Both the position numbers and the translations under genes were made by a program. The notes below the pieces were generated by a model. The model worked only from the letters and a program-made list of their open reading frames with translations. It had not been told where the DNA came from and ran no database searches. A DNA stretch of 64,000 nt from JBHGBM01 sp041946965 (GTDB lineage Bacteria; Acidobacteriota; Terriglobia; Bryobacterales; Bryobacteraceae), in the NCBI GenBank assembly GCA_041946965.1, contig JBHGBM010000001.1, forward strand, positions 75,780 to 139,779, written 5' to 3'. Of the stretch, positions 53,529-62,053 are shown piece by piece. Position 1 is the stretch's first letter. Every line of letters starts with the position of its first letter.

Positions 53529-54839
53529 ATGTACGGCCTGCTCACGGACCTCTACGAACTCACCATGGCCGCCGGCTATTTCGAGGCCGGGAAGTCCGCG
53601 GAGAAGGCCGTATTCGAGCTTTCCTTCCGCCGCCTGCCGCCCCAGCGGAATTTTCTGATCGCCGCCGGACTGCCGCAGGCGGCGGAGTATCTTCTGAACC
53701 TCAAATTCGAGCCTGGCGAGATCGAGTACCTTCGCGGGCTGGCGCAATTCCGCCGCGTCAGCCCGGCGTTTTTCGATTGTCTCGGCGCGCTGCGCTTTAC
53801 GGGCGACGTATTCGCGGCGCCGGAGGGCACGCCGGTATTTCCGGGTGAGCCGGTGATGACCGTGCGGGCGCCGGTCATGGAAGCGCAAATGGTGGAGACC
53901 TACCTGCTCGCGGCGATCAGCTTTCAGACCATGATCGCGAGCAAGGCGGCGCGCTTGGTGGAGGCCGCGGCAGGGCGGCCCGTAGTGGAGTTTGGCACGC
54001 GCCGGGCGCACACCGCGGAAGCGGGCACGCTGGGCGCGCGCGCCGCGTACATGGGCGGGTGCGCCGGGACCAGCAACGTGCTCGCGGGGTTCCGCTACGG
54101 CATTCCGGTGATGGGCACGGCGGCGCACTCCTGGGTGATGTCGTTCGCGGAAGAAACCCGGGCGTTCCGCGAATTGCAGCGCGTTCTGGGCCCCGCGACC
54201 GTGCACCTGGTGGACACCTACGACACGCTTGAGGGCACTCGCAGGGCGGCGCAGGTCGGGCGGCCGCTGTGGGGCATACGGATCGACAGCGGCGATTTCG
54301 ACGCGTTGAGCCGCGCCGCGCGGGGGATTCTCGACGAGGCGGGCCTCCACGACGCGAAGATCATGGTGAGCGGCGACCTGGACGAGTACCGCATCGCGGA
54401 ACTGGTGCGGGCCGGCGCGCCGGTGGACGCCTTCGGAGTGGGGACGCAACTGGCGACGTCGGCGGACGCCCCGAACCTGGGAGCCATCTACAAACTAGTG
54501 GAGGTGGACGTCCAGGGCATCAAGCGGTTCACCGCGAAATACAGTTCGGACAAAGTCACTCTGCCGGGGGCCAAGCAGGTGATCCGGTACGCGGACCACG
54601 ACGAAGTGGCGCGCATGGGCGAGTGCGGCAATGGAGAGGCGCTGCTGCGGCCGGTGATCCTCGGCGGGGAACTCGTCGAGCCGCTTCCGGATTTGAACGC
54701 CGCGCGGGCGCGCTGCGCGGAAAGCGTGGGGCGTCTGCCGGCCGCGCTGCGCGGACTGGAGCCGGCTGAACCGTGGCGGGTGGAGCACACGCGGGAGCTG
54801 CGGCTGCTGGCCGAGCAGACCCGAAGGAATATCCGATGA
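53529..54839 (+). CDS. pncB: Nicotinate phosphoribosyltransferase
   Basis: 436 aa; converts nicotinate, PRPP and ATP to nicotinate mononucleotide in NAD salvage, cytoplasmic. Family motifs: TDLYELTMAAGYF at the N-terminus, EFGTRRAH (about 157), VMGTAAHSWVMSF, VDTYDTLEG, GIRIDSGDF, VSGDLDEYRIAEL and FGVGTQLATS. The ATG abuts the preceding stop with no gap, so translation is coupled to the ABC operon. The stop overlaps the nicotinamidase start (ATGA). Confidence 0.95.
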   Translation: MYGLLTDLYELTMAAGYFEAGKSAEKAVFELSFRRLPPQRNFLIAAGLPQAAEYLLNLKFEPGEIEYLRGLAQFRRVSPAFFDCLGALRFTGDVFAAPEGTPVFPGEPVMTVRAPVMEAQMVETYLLAAISFQTMIASKAARLVEAAAGRPVVEFGTRRAHTAEAGTLGARAAYMGGCAGTSNVLAGFRYGIPVMGTAAHSWVMSFAEETRAFRELQRVLGPATVHLVDTYDTLEGTRRAAQVGRPLWGIRIDSGDFDALSRAARGILDEAGLHDAKIMVSGDLDEYRIAELVRAGAPVDAFGVGTQLATSADAPNLGAIYKLVEVDVQGIKRFTAKYSSDKVTLPGAKQVIRYADHDEVARMGECGNGEALLRPVILGGELVEPLPDLNAARARCAESVGRLPAALRGLEPAEPWRVEHTRELRLLAEQTRRNIR

Positions 54840-55417
54840 AGACCGTTTTCTTCGATATCGATACCCAGATCGACTTCATGTTCCCCGCCGGAGCCCTGTA
54901 CGTACCGGGTGCGGAGCGCATCGTCGAGAAGGTGGCGGCGCTGAACCGCTACGCGGCGGCGCACGGCATCCCGGTGGTCTCCGACATGGATGCGCACACC
55001 GAGGACGACCAGGAGTTCAAGACCTGGCCGCCGCACTGCGTGATCGGCACCGCGGGGCAGTTGAAGCCTGCGGCAACCATGTTGGAGAAGCGCGTGTTGA
55101 TCCCGTACCGGCCCGTTCAGGTGCAGGTGGAGGGCGCCGCGCAGATTCTTTTCGAGAAGGACGCGCTGGACCTGTTCACCAATCCGAACCTGCCCGCGCT
55201 GCTGGCGGCGCTTGAGGCGGACCGCTACGTGGTCTATGGCGTGGTGACCGAGTATTGCGTGCGGCTGGCCGCGCTGGGGCTGCTAGCGACCGGCAAGCCC
55301 GTCACGCTGGTCACGGACGCCGTGGAGACGCTGAAAGCCGAAGACCGCGATGCGACGCTCGACGAGTTCACCGGCAGGGGCGGGGAACTGGCGCGCGTGG
55401 GCGAGATCTGCGTCTGA
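54836..55417 (+). CDS. pncA: Nicotinamidase / isochorismatase family hydrolase
   Basis: 193 aa, cytoplasmic; probably deamidates nicotinamide to nicotinate, the substrate of the gene upstream. The cysteine-hydrolase triad appears as D9 (DIDTQIDF), K108 (LFEKDALDLF) and C141 (VVTEYCV), with a metal-site-like D51-x-x-H54 segment and the late cis-peptide region GVVTEYC. ATG 54836 overlaps the pncB stop; longer frames upstream are within pncB. Pairing with pncB strongly supports nicotinamidase over isochorismatase activity. Confidence 0.87.
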   Translation: MKTVFFDIDTQIDFMFPAGALYVPGAERIVEKVAALNRYAAAHGIPVVSDMDAHTEDDQEFKTWPPHCVIGTAGQLKPAATMLEKRVLIPYRPVQVQVEGAAQILFEKDALDLFTNPNLPALLAALEADRYVVYGVVTEYCVRLAALGLLATGKPVTLVTDAVETLKAEDRDATLDEFTGRGGELARVGEICV

Positions 55418-55419
55418 GC

Positions 55420-56391
55420 CTACCTGGCAAGGACGGCGTTCAGCGATAGCAGCCGTTCATCGAGCGGCTTCTTGCTGGCGACCACCTTCTCCAGAGGCGT
55501 GGTCACAATGGCGCTCCCGCTGGTCCCCACCAACACACCCGCGTTGCCGGCGGCCAGTTGCTCCACGGCAGCCGCGCCGAGCCGGGTGCCCAGCATGCGG
55601 TCCGCGTAAGTGGGCTGCCCTCCTCGCTGCACGTACCCGAGCACGGTCACGCGCAGGTCGAAGCCGAGCCGGTCCTGGTGTTGGCTGAAGTAATCCACCA
55701 TGCGCTGTGCATTGTACTTGGCGCCTTCGGCAACCACTACGATGGCGTGCGGCTTGCCGCGCTCGTAGGCCTCGCGAATGACGCCCGCCACCGATTCCGG
55801 CTCCACCTCGTGCTCCGGCACTACGATGGCCTCCGCGCCGCCGGCGATTCCCGCCATGAGCGCCAGGTACCCGCAATCGCGCCCCATGACCTCCACCAGG
55901 AAGCCGCGGTGATGCGAGGAGGCAGTGATCTTCAGGCGGTCGATGGCCTCAAGCGCGATGTTCAGGGCCGTATCCACGCCGAGCGTGACTTCGGAGCCGT
56001 ACAGGTCGTTGTCGATGGTGGAGGCCACACCCACCACCGGAAGGCCCATGCTGGAGAGTGCGTGCGATCCGGTCTGCGAGCCGTTGCCGCCGATCACCAC
56101 CAGGCCTTCGATGCCGCGGTCCGCGAGGCGGTCAAGCGCCCTTTGTCTTCCGGCCCCGGTCTTGAATTCCGCGGAACGCGCGCTGCCCAGGATGGTGCCG
56201 CCGCGCTGCATGATCTCGCTCACGTCGCGCGAACCCATGGGCCGGAAATCGCCTGCCATCAGACCGAGGTAGCCGTGCCGCACGCCAAACACCTCGAGGC
56301 CCGCCCCTACGCCCGTCCTCACCACGGCGCGGATGGCCGCGTTCATGCCGGGCGCGTCGCCGCCGCTGGTCAAAACCGCGATGCGCTTCAT
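55420..56391 (-). CDS. pfkA: 6-phosphofructokinase (ATP-dependent type)
   Basis: 323 aa; phosphorylates fructose 6-phosphate to the 1,6-bisphosphate in glycolysis. Markers: TSGGDAPGMNA (8-18), T125-I-D-N-D129 catalytic loop with base D127, and VEVMGRDCGYLAL (167-179). The phosphate-binding loop reads G-G-N103-G-S where the usual bacterial sequence is GGDGS; G104 is retained, which argues for ATP rather than pyrophosphate use, but the Asp to Asn change affects a Mg-associated residue. It converges on pncA with a 2-base gap; the HAD phosphatase gene lies 48 bases upstream on the same strand. Confidence 0.93.
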   Translation of the reverse strand: MKRIAVLTSGGDAPGMNAAIRAVVRTGVGAGLEVFGVRHGYLGLMAGDFRPMGSRDVSEIMQRGGTILGSARSAEFKTGAGRQRALDRLADRGIEGLVVIGGNGSQTGSHALSSMGLPVVGVASTIDNDLYGSEVTLGVDTALNIALEAIDRLKITASSHHRGFLVEVMGRDCGYLALMAGIAGGAEAIVVPEHEVEPESVAGVIREAYERGKPHAIVVVAEGAKYNAQRMVDYFSQHQDRLGFDLRVTVLGYVQRGGQPTYADRMLGTRLGAAAVEQLAAGNAGVLVGTSGSAIVTTPLEKVVASKKPLDERLLSLNAVLAR

Positions 56392-56439
56392 AAACCGCTA
56401 TTGTAGTCTTGCGATTGGAACCGGAGGGACCGTTCTCCG

Positions 56440-57042
56440 TTACAGCGCTCGGGCGCGAACCAGGGGAATGGTCTCTGCGGCGGAGCCGACGCGCAGGGCT
56501 TCAAAACCCGCCCGCCGCGCGCTCTCCATGCCCGCGTCGGAATCCTCCACCACCAGGGCTGTGTCCACGCCCAGCAGCCTGGCCGCCAGCAGATAAGGGT
56601 CGGGTGCGGGCTTAGGATGCTCCACATCGTCGCCGCACACCACCACGCCGAAGAAGCGCCGCAGCCCGGATCGTTCCAGCACCGGCTCGATCTCGGAGCG
56701 GCCGCTCGAAGTCACCACCGCCAGTTTGTACCGGCGTCCGAGTTCCTCCAGGAAATCGGCCAGCCCGGGAGCGAAGGGCGCGCCGGCGGCCATGCGTTCC
56801 CGAAAGAGTTGCTGCTTGACCGGATACCGGGCCCAAAGCTCCTCGACGTCTCTGCCTTGCGAGGCGGCGAAGAACTCCACGGTGGCTCGTTCGGAAAACC
56901 CCACGACGTTGCGCCCGTGGGTCTCCCAGTCGATGCGCACGCCCAGCGGGGCCAGCGCCTCTTGCCAGCAAGAAAAGTGAATGGGCTCGCTATCCAGCAG
57001 CACGCCGTCGAAATCGAATAGAATGGAATTAACGGGGGGCAT
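56440..57042 (-). CDS. HAD-superfamily sugar phosphatase / phosphoglucomutase-like
   Basis: 200 aa, subfamily IA HAD. Motif I DFDGVLLDSE (about 9-18), motif II VVTSSG (about 112), motif III K in HPKPAPDPY (about 145) and motif IV VVEDSDAGMESA (about 163). The cap domain is helical (about 20-85). Members are beta-phosphoglucomutases, phosphoglycolate phosphatases or sugar-phosphate phosphatases; the exact substrate is unclear. Divergent from the ccm operon, with 66 bases between. Confidence 0.87.
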   Translation of the reverse strand: MPPVNSILFDFDGVLLDSEPIHFSCWQEALAPLGVRIDWETHGRNVVGFSERATVEFFAASQGRDVEELWARYPVKQQLFRERMAAGAPFAPGLADFLEELGRRYKLAVVTSSGRSEIEPVLERSGLRRFFGVVVCGDDVEHPKPAPDPYLLAARLLGVDTALVVEDSDAGMESARRAGFEALRVGSAAETIPLVRARAL

Positions 57043-57077
57043 CCGGCAACTGTTCAGAATAACAACGCCTTCCGCGG

Positions 57078-57083
57078 TATACT
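57078..57083 (+). promoter_or_regulatory. Candidate -10 element of the ccm operon
   Basis: TATACT lies 26 bases before the ccmE ATG, with GAGGGG at 57094-57099 as its ribosome site. No good -35 hexamer stands at 16-18 bases; TTCAGA is at 19. The same GTATA(C/G)T pattern recurs before other genes in the window. Confidence 0.35.
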
Positions 57084-57108
57084 AGTAGTTTCAGAGGGGT
57101 CCGGTGGT

Positions 57109-57555
57109 ATGAAAAGATACGGCAAGTTCGCCGCCCTGATTGTGGTGGTCATAGGCACCCTTGTGTGGCTGGCCACAGCGGGCATGAACGAGAGCAAGAC
57201 TTACTACAAAACCATCACCGAACTGAACCAGATGGGAGGCGGCGCCAGCGGGAAGCGGCTGCGCGTGGCGGGTGACGTGGAGCCGGGTTCCATCCAGCGC
57301 AAGAGCGGGCGGGTGGAATTTACCCTTGCGCAGGACAAGCTCCGCGTAAAGGTCGCCTACATCGGGACCGAACCGCTGCCGGACACATTCAAGGACGGGG
57401 CGCAGGCGCTCGCCGACGGGAAACTCGGTCCCGACGGCGTTTTCCAGGCCAATCGCATTCAAGCCAAGTGCGCTTCCAAGTACGAAGCCAAGCCCGGCCA
57501 GGGAGCCCCCGGGCAGGCGCCCGCCAATACGTACAGCTCAAAGACGAACCTCTAG
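57109..57555 (+). CDS. ccmE: Cytochrome c maturation heme chaperone CcmE, Cys variant (CxxxY)
   Basis: 148 aa: N-terminal membrane anchor (about 6-24) and an OB-fold periplasmic domain with LRVAGDVEPGSI and the DTFKDGAQALADGKL segment. In canonical CcmE a His in a H-x3-Y motif covalently holds heme; here the position reads A-K-C121-A-S-K-Y125, a C-x3-Y motif. That is the marker of the variant Ccm system known from archaea and some sulfate reducers, in which heme is carried by Cys. The Gly/Pro-rich tail (about 129-148) is short. First gene of the operon, preceded by GAGGGG. Confidence 0.9.
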   Translation: MKRYGKFAALIVVVIGTLVWLATAGMNESKTYYKTITELNQMGGGASGKRLRVAGDVEPGSIQRKSGRVEFTLAQDKLRVKVAYIGTEPLPDTFKDGAQALADGKLGPDGVFQANRIQAKCASKYEAKPGQGAPGQAPANTYSSKTNL

Positions 57556-57568
57556 GATCAACGAATTT

Positions 57569-59581
57569 ATGGAGAATTTGGGATCGCTCGCCGTCCTGCT
57601 GGCGTTCTCGATCGCGGTGTACGCGGTCATCGGATCCGTCCTGGGCCGGCTCAAACGCAAGCCTTTGCTGGTGATGAGTGCGGAGCGTGCGGTTTACGCC
57701 ATGTGGTTTCTGGTGTCGGCCGCTTCATTCATTCTGGTGTTCGCCCTCATCACCGGCGATTTCCGCATGGCCTACGTAGCCGCCCACTCCAACCGGGCCA
57801 TGCCGCTGCTGTACAAGGTGGCCGCGTGGTGGGGCGGGCAGGAAGGCTCGCTGCTGTTCTGGAGCTGGCTGCTGGCCACCTACTCCGCCGTGGTGGTGTT
57901 CACCAACCGGCGCAGGCACCGCCAGATTATGCCCTGGGTCACCGCCGTGCTCATGACCGTGCAGGCTTTCTTCCTGCTCATGAACAATTTCGTGGTGAAC
58001 CCGTTCCGTGTGCTGGCGGTAGATCGCCTGATCACCGCGGTGCCGGACGGCAACGGCCTGAACCCGCTGCTGCAATATCCCGCCATGGCGATCCATCCGC
58101 CGTTTCTGTACCTGGGTTACGTGGGCTTCACGGTGCCGTTCGCCTTCGCCATCGGGAGCCTGGTTACACGGCAGCCGGGTGATGCCTGGATTCTCACCAC
58201 CCGCCGCTGGACGCTGGTCACCTGGCTGTTCCAGAGCATCGGCATCCTGCTGGGCGCCGCGTGGGCCTACCACGTGCTCGGATGGGGCGGCTACTGGGGC
58301 TGGGACCCGGTGGAGAACGCTTCGCTGCTGCCGTGGCTGAGCGGTACGGCGTTTCTGCACTCCGTGATGATGCAGGAGAAGAAGGGCATGATGAAGGTCT
58401 GGAACATGACCCTGGTCTCGGCCACCTTCTTCCTTTCGATCTTCGGCACGTTTCTCACGCGCTCCGGCCTGGTCAGCTCGGTGCACGCCTTCGCGCAGTC
58501 TCCCATCGGCCGCTACTTCGCCATGTTCCTGGCGCTGGGCATTGCGGCGACCGTGTATCTGATCCTTGACCGCCTGGACTATCTGAAGAGCCAGGCGCAA
58601 CTGGAAAGCGTCATCTCGCGGGAGTCCAGCTTCCTGTTCAACAACCTGATCCTGCTGGCAAGCTGCTTCGCGGTGCTCTGGGGCACCTTGTTTCCGATGA
58701 TCTCCGAGAAGATCGGCGGGGAGAAGATCAGCCTGGACGCGGCCTGGTTCAACCGCCTGATGGTGCCAATCGGGCTGTTCCTGCTGTTCCTGACGGGAGT
58801 CGGGCCGCTGTTCGCGTGGCGGCGCACCTCGGCGGAAAGCCTGCGGCGGAATTTCATGTGGCCGGGCGTCGCCTCGCTCGCGCTGATCGGCGTGCTGGCC
58901 GCCCTGGGTGTGCGCCATTTCTACGCGCTGATCTCGTTCGGCTTTTGCCTGTTTGTGGCGCTCACGGTGTTCGCCGAGTTCTATAAAGGCTCGCGCAACA
59001 TCGCTAGGCGCGATAACACCAACCTGGCGCGTGCCGCCGTCGAGCTGACCTGGCGCAACACGCGGCGCTACGGCGGCTACCTGGTGCACATGGGAGTCGT
59101 GCTGATGTTTGTGGGCTTTACCGGTGCGGCATTCAACCAGAGCGACACGCGCGAAGTGAAGATCGGCGATTCCATGACCCTGGGCCGCTACGACATGCGG
59201 GTGGCGGACATCCTGCAAGGCGAAAACGAGAACTACGAGTGGCACCGCGCGCTGGTGGAAGTCAGCAGCAGCGGCCGGCTGCTCGGCAGGCTGGAGCCCG
59301 AAAAGCGTTTCTATAAATCCAGCCGCCAGGGCACCTCGGAAGTCGGCGTGCGGCACCGCATCAACGAAGATCTTTACCTCAATTTCGCGGGCATGTCGGA
59401 GGACAACCAACGCGCGGTGATTCAGTCCTACGTGTTCCCGCTGGTTTCCTGGATCTGGATCGGCGGCCTGGTCATGATCCTCGGCACCCTGATCGCCCTG
59501 GCCCCGAACAAGAACAAGATGCAGTACGCCAGGCTCAAAATCGTGGGCGTTGCGAGAGAATATGCGCCGGCTGAGAAGTAG
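57569..59581 (+). CDS. ccmF: Cytochrome c heme lyase component CcmF
   Basis: 670-aa polytopic protein. WWGGQEGSLLFW (about 87-98), the periplasmic-side His in AIHPPFLYLG (about 176) and the tryptophan-rich WWD motif WGGYWGWDPVENAS (239-252) are diagnostic; roughly 13 helices and a C-terminal periplasmic domain (about 510-635) follow. It transfers heme from CcmE to apocytochrome c with CcmH-type partners. It starts 13 bases after ccmE and overlaps the ccmH-like gene by 20 bases. Confidence 0.95.
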   Translation: MENLGSLAVLLAFSIAVYAVIGSVLGRLKRKPLLVMSAERAVYAMWFLVSAASFILVFALITGDFRMAYVAAHSNRAMPLLYKVAAWWGGQEGSLLFWSWLLATYSAVVVFTNRRRHRQIMPWVTAVLMTVQAFFLLMNNFVVNPFRVLAVDRLITAVPDGNGLNPLLQYPAMAIHPPFLYLGYVGFTVPFAFAIGSLVTRQPGDAWILTTRRWTLVTWLFQSIGILLGAAWAYHVLGWGGYWGWDPVENASLLPWLSGTAFLHSVMMQEKKGMMKVWNMTLVSATFFLSIFGTFLTRSGLVSSVHAFAQSPIGRYFAMFLALGIAATVYLILDRLDYLKSQAQLESVISRESSFLFNNLILLASCFAVLWGTLFPMISEKIGGEKISLDAAWFNRLMVPIGLFLLFLTGVGPLFAWRRTSAESLRRNFMWPGVASLALIGVLAALGVRHFYALISFGFCLFVALTVFAEFYKGSRNIARRDNTNLARAAVELTWRNTRRYGGYLVHMGVVLMFVGFTGAAFNQSDTREVKIGDSMTLGRYDMRVADILQGENENYEWHRALVEVSSSGRLLGRLEPEKRFYKSSRQGTSEVGVRHRINEDLYLNFAGMSEDNQRAVIQSYVFPLVSWIWIGGLVMILGTLIALAPNKNKMQYARLKIVGVAREYAPAEK

Positions 59582-60029
59582 TTTGCTGATCGCGCTGGTG
59601 GTGATTGCCGCGCTGGCCCAGACCGTTGCCGAGAAACCCGGGCCGAATGTGCTCCGCGTGGCGCGCCACCTGGCCTGTCTGTGCGGCTGCAACGACACCG
59701 TGGCCACCTGCTCCATGCTGGATTGCCACTTCTCGAAGCCGGCCAAGGAGAAGATCGCGCGCATGCAGGCCGCCGGCATGTCCGACCAGGCGATCATCGA
59801 TCAGTTCATCGCCGAGAACGGCCCCGGCATCTATCGCGCCGACCCGAGCCCGTTCGGTTGGATCGTACCTTATGTGGGCCTCGGCGCCGGGCTGGCGCTG
59901 CTGTGGGTCATCCTGAGGCGCTATTACCGCAAGCCGGCCGTGGCTGCCGCGGGCGCGCCGGAGGATCCGGCCCTCGCCCGGTACGCCGAGCAGATCGACA
60001 AAGACCTGGACAGGCTCGATACGCAATGA
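59562..60029 (+). CDS. ccmH: CcmH-like thiol-redox protein, multi-Cys variant
   Basis: 155 aa. Signal/anchor (about 1-23), periplasmic three-helix domain, one membrane helix (about 97-117) and a short C-terminal tail. The usual LRCxxC pair is replaced by L-A-C39-L-C41-G-C43, with further C50 and C55, a five-Cys arrangement typical of a divergent CcmH group. It would reduce or hold the apocytochrome CxxCH thiols. I chose ATG 59562, preceded by GAGAGA; a TTG at 59550 is possible. Overlaps ccmF by 20 bases; its stop overlaps the next start (ATGA). Confidence 0.85.
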   Translation: MRRLRSSLLIALVVIAALAQTVAEKPGPNVLRVARHLACLCGCNDTVATCSMLDCHFSKPAKEKIARMQAAGMSDQAIIDQFIAENGPGIYRADPSPFGWIVPYVGLGAGLALLWVILRRYYRKPAVAAAGAPEDPALARYAEQIDKDLDRLDTQ

Positions 60030-60430
60030 TCATCGCAATTGCATCCCTGGTGGCCGTGGCGGCCATCGTGTACATCATCGGGGTGCGGCCGGAGGACCTC
60101 CCGGAGCCGGAGCCCGTTTCACCCTTTGAGCACCTGGAGGAACGCAAGACCGCCATCTACGAAAACCTCCGCGACCTTCAGTTCGAGTACCGCGTGGGCA
60201 AGCTTTCCGATCGGGATTATCAGCAGACCAAGAAGGATCTGCAAAAGGAGCTCGCCGTGGTGATGGCCGAAGCCGAGCGCCTGGGCGCCACCGCTGCGGC
60301 GGTGGCCGCCGCGCCCGCCTCCGCGCCGGCCCGCGCGCCGCAGAACACCTGCCCGCATTGCGGCGCGACATTTCAGCAGGCGCTGAAGTACTGCGGCGAG
60401 TGCGGCAAGCCCATGGAGGCGCCGAAATGA
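60026..60430 (+). CDS. CcmI-like membrane protein with C-terminal zinc ribbon
   Basis: 134 aa: one N-terminal helix (about 2-20), a coiled-coil CcmI-like segment (YENLRDLQFEYRVGKLSDRDY at about 45-65), an Ala/Pro linker and a zinc ribbon with C109-x2-C112 and C123-x2-C126. CcmI normally holds apocytochromes for CcmF/H; here the TPR domain is absent and replaced by a metal-binding knuckle. ATG 60026 overlaps the ccmH-like stop, and the next gene starts at its stop (ATGA). Confidence 0.8.
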   Translation: MIIAIASLVAVAAIVYIIGVRPEDLPEPEPVSPFEHLEERKTAIYENLRDLQFEYRVGKLSDRDYQQTKKDLQKELAVVMAEAERLGATAAAVAAAPASAPARAPQNTCPHCGATFQQALKYCGECGKPMEAPK

Positions 60431-61374
60431 GATTCCTTCTCGGGCTGTTTCTGCTGGCGCCCGCTTTTGCGGTGGACGGCACCGTGATCAACAAGACCAC
60501 GGGCCGGCCCGCGGCCGGCGTGGTGGTTTCGCTCTACAAACTCGGCGCGGGCATGGAGATCGTCGCCAGCGCCCGCACGGACGCGCAGGGCAGGTTCACT
60601 ATCGCCAGGGACGCCGGCGGCCCGCGCCTGCTGCAAACCATCTTTGACGGCGTGGTTTACAACCAGATGCTCCAGCAGGACGCGCCCGCCTCCGGCGTCG
60701 CCGTGGAGGTGTTCCAGTCCTCCAAGAAGCCCGTCCCGGTGGGGACGCACTTTCTCTACCTGCAACCTTCCGGCGGGAAGATGACCGTGAACGACGTGTT
60801 CATTTTCCGCAACGAGGGCAACGTCACCTTCAACGATTCCGCGGGTACGCTGAAATTCTACGCGCCGGAAAAGGCCGAAGGCCTGAATGTCCGTGCGACG
60901 GCTCCGGGCGGCATGCCCGTGGAACGCCCCGCGCAGAAGACGCGGCAGGCGGGCGTGCACAGTGTGGATTTCCCCGTGAAGCCCGGCGAGACGCGCTTCG
61001 AAATCACCTACGGCCTTCCGTACAGCGACGGAATGGAATTCGAAGTGCGCAACATGAACGCCGGGGAAACCATGCTGCTCGCGCCTCCCGGCGTGAACAT
61101 TTCCGGCGAGGGCCTCGAAAACAAGGGCCAGGAGCCTTCCACGCAGGCCACCATCTTCGCCGCTTCCAAGGCGGTGATCAAGGCCGCCATCACGGGCGAG
61201 GTGCAGGCGGCGGCCGGGTCCGCTTCGAGCGGTCCGGAAATGGAGCAGATCCCGCCGAAGCTGTTTGAGCGCGCGCCTGTGATCCTGATCATCGCGTTTG
61301 CGGCGCTCGCGCTGGGCGCGCTGCTGCTGTATCGTAAACCTCAAGAGAGCCATGCAACCCGCGGTCGCCGTTGA
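60427..61374 (+). CDS. Membrane-anchored carboxypeptidase-regulatory-domain protein in the ccm operon
   Basis: 315 aa: signal peptide MRFLLGLFLLAPAFA, one regulatory Ig-like domain (about 17-95; TVINKTTGRPAAGVVVSLYKLG), a second beta-sandwich region (about 110-245; VFIFRNEGNVTFNDSAG) and a C-terminal helix (about 291-309) with basic end, so the body faces the periplasm. No named family. It lies between ccmI-like and ccmA with 4- and 23-base overlaps, so it must be co-expressed with the maturation machinery; a chaperone or assembly role is inference. Confidence 0.75.
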   Translation: MRFLLGLFLLAPAFAVDGTVINKTTGRPAAGVVVSLYKLGAGMEIVASARTDAQGRFTIARDAGGPRLLQTIFDGVVYNQMLQQDAPASGVAVEVFQSSKKPVPVGTHFLYLQPSGGKMTVNDVFIFRNEGNVTFNDSAGTLKFYAPEKAEGLNVRATAPGGMPVERPAQKTRQAGVHSVDFPVKPGETRFEITYGLPYSDGMEFEVRNMNAGETMLLAPPGVNISGEGLENKGQEPSTQATIFAASKAVIKAAITGEVQAAAGSASSGPEMEQIPPKLFERAPVILIIAFAALALGALLLYRKPQESHATRGRR

Positions 61375-62053
61375 AGGCGTCTGGAAATTCTATGGCGACT
61401 ATCCCGCTCTGCGCGATATCCGCCTGGCGGCGGAACCGGGCACGTGCCTCGCGCTGATCGGCCGCAACGGCGCGGGCAAGACCACGCTGCTGCGCATCAT
61501 GGCGGGCTTCTCACGCCCCGGCCGCGGCGAGGTCAAGATCTTCGGCCGGCCTCCGCGGGATACGGCGGCGCGCGGCGGCGTGGGCTTTATCGGCCACGGC
61601 ATCTCGGTGTACGACGAGCTTTCGGCGGTTGAGAATCTCTCCTTGTTCGGGCGATTGTATGGCCTGCCCGAGCCCCGGCGCGCCGCGCTCGAATGGCTGG
61701 ACCGCACCGGCCTCCTGCATGTGAAGGACGGCCTGGTGCGCGAGTTTTCCCGCGGCATGCGGCAGAGGCTCGCCGTGGCCCGCGCCTTTCTGCACGAGCC
61801 CTCGGTGCTCTTCATGGACGAGCCCTTCACGGCGCTCGACGACCGCGCCATCGCGGTGCTGCAATCGCTGCTGCGCGAAGCGCGGGAGGAGGGCCGCACC
61901 ATGATCATGTCCACGCACCAGCTCCGCGAGGCGCTGGAACTGGCCACCGACGTCGTGCTGCTCAACCGCGGCCGCGTCGCCTTTCAGGGGCCGCGCACGG
62001 CGGAGATGCTGGCCGACCCGGGCTGGGTTTACGCCCGCTACGGGGAGAACTGA
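61352..62053 (+). CDS. ccmA: Heme exporter ATPase CcmA
   Basis: 233 aa. Walker A GRNGAGKTT (37-45), signature FSRGMRQ (132-138), Walker B VLFMDEPF (152-159), STHQLREA near 190. It drives release of holo-CcmE from the CcmABCD complex. It starts within the previous gene (23-base overlap) and overlaps ccmB by one base. The IGHGISVYDELSAVENL segment supports a CcmA-type rather than a general ABC ATPase, together with gene order. Confidence 0.92.
   Translation: MQPAVAVEGVWKFYGDYPALRDIRLAAEPGTCLALIGRNGAGKTTLLRIMAGFSRPGRGEVKIFGRPPRDTAARGGVGFIGHGISVYDELSAVENLSLFGRLYGLPEPRRAALEWLDRTGLLHVKDGLVREFSRGMRQRLAVARAFLHEPSVLFMDEPFTALDDRAIAVLQSLLREAREEGRTMIMSTHQLREALELATDVVLLNRGRVAFQGPRTAEMLADPGWVYARYGEN

Noticed and set aside
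57725..59797. 690-codon minus-strand frame under ccmF
   Set aside because: Antisense shadow rich in Gln/His/Arg; ccmF with its WWD motif is certain on the other strand.
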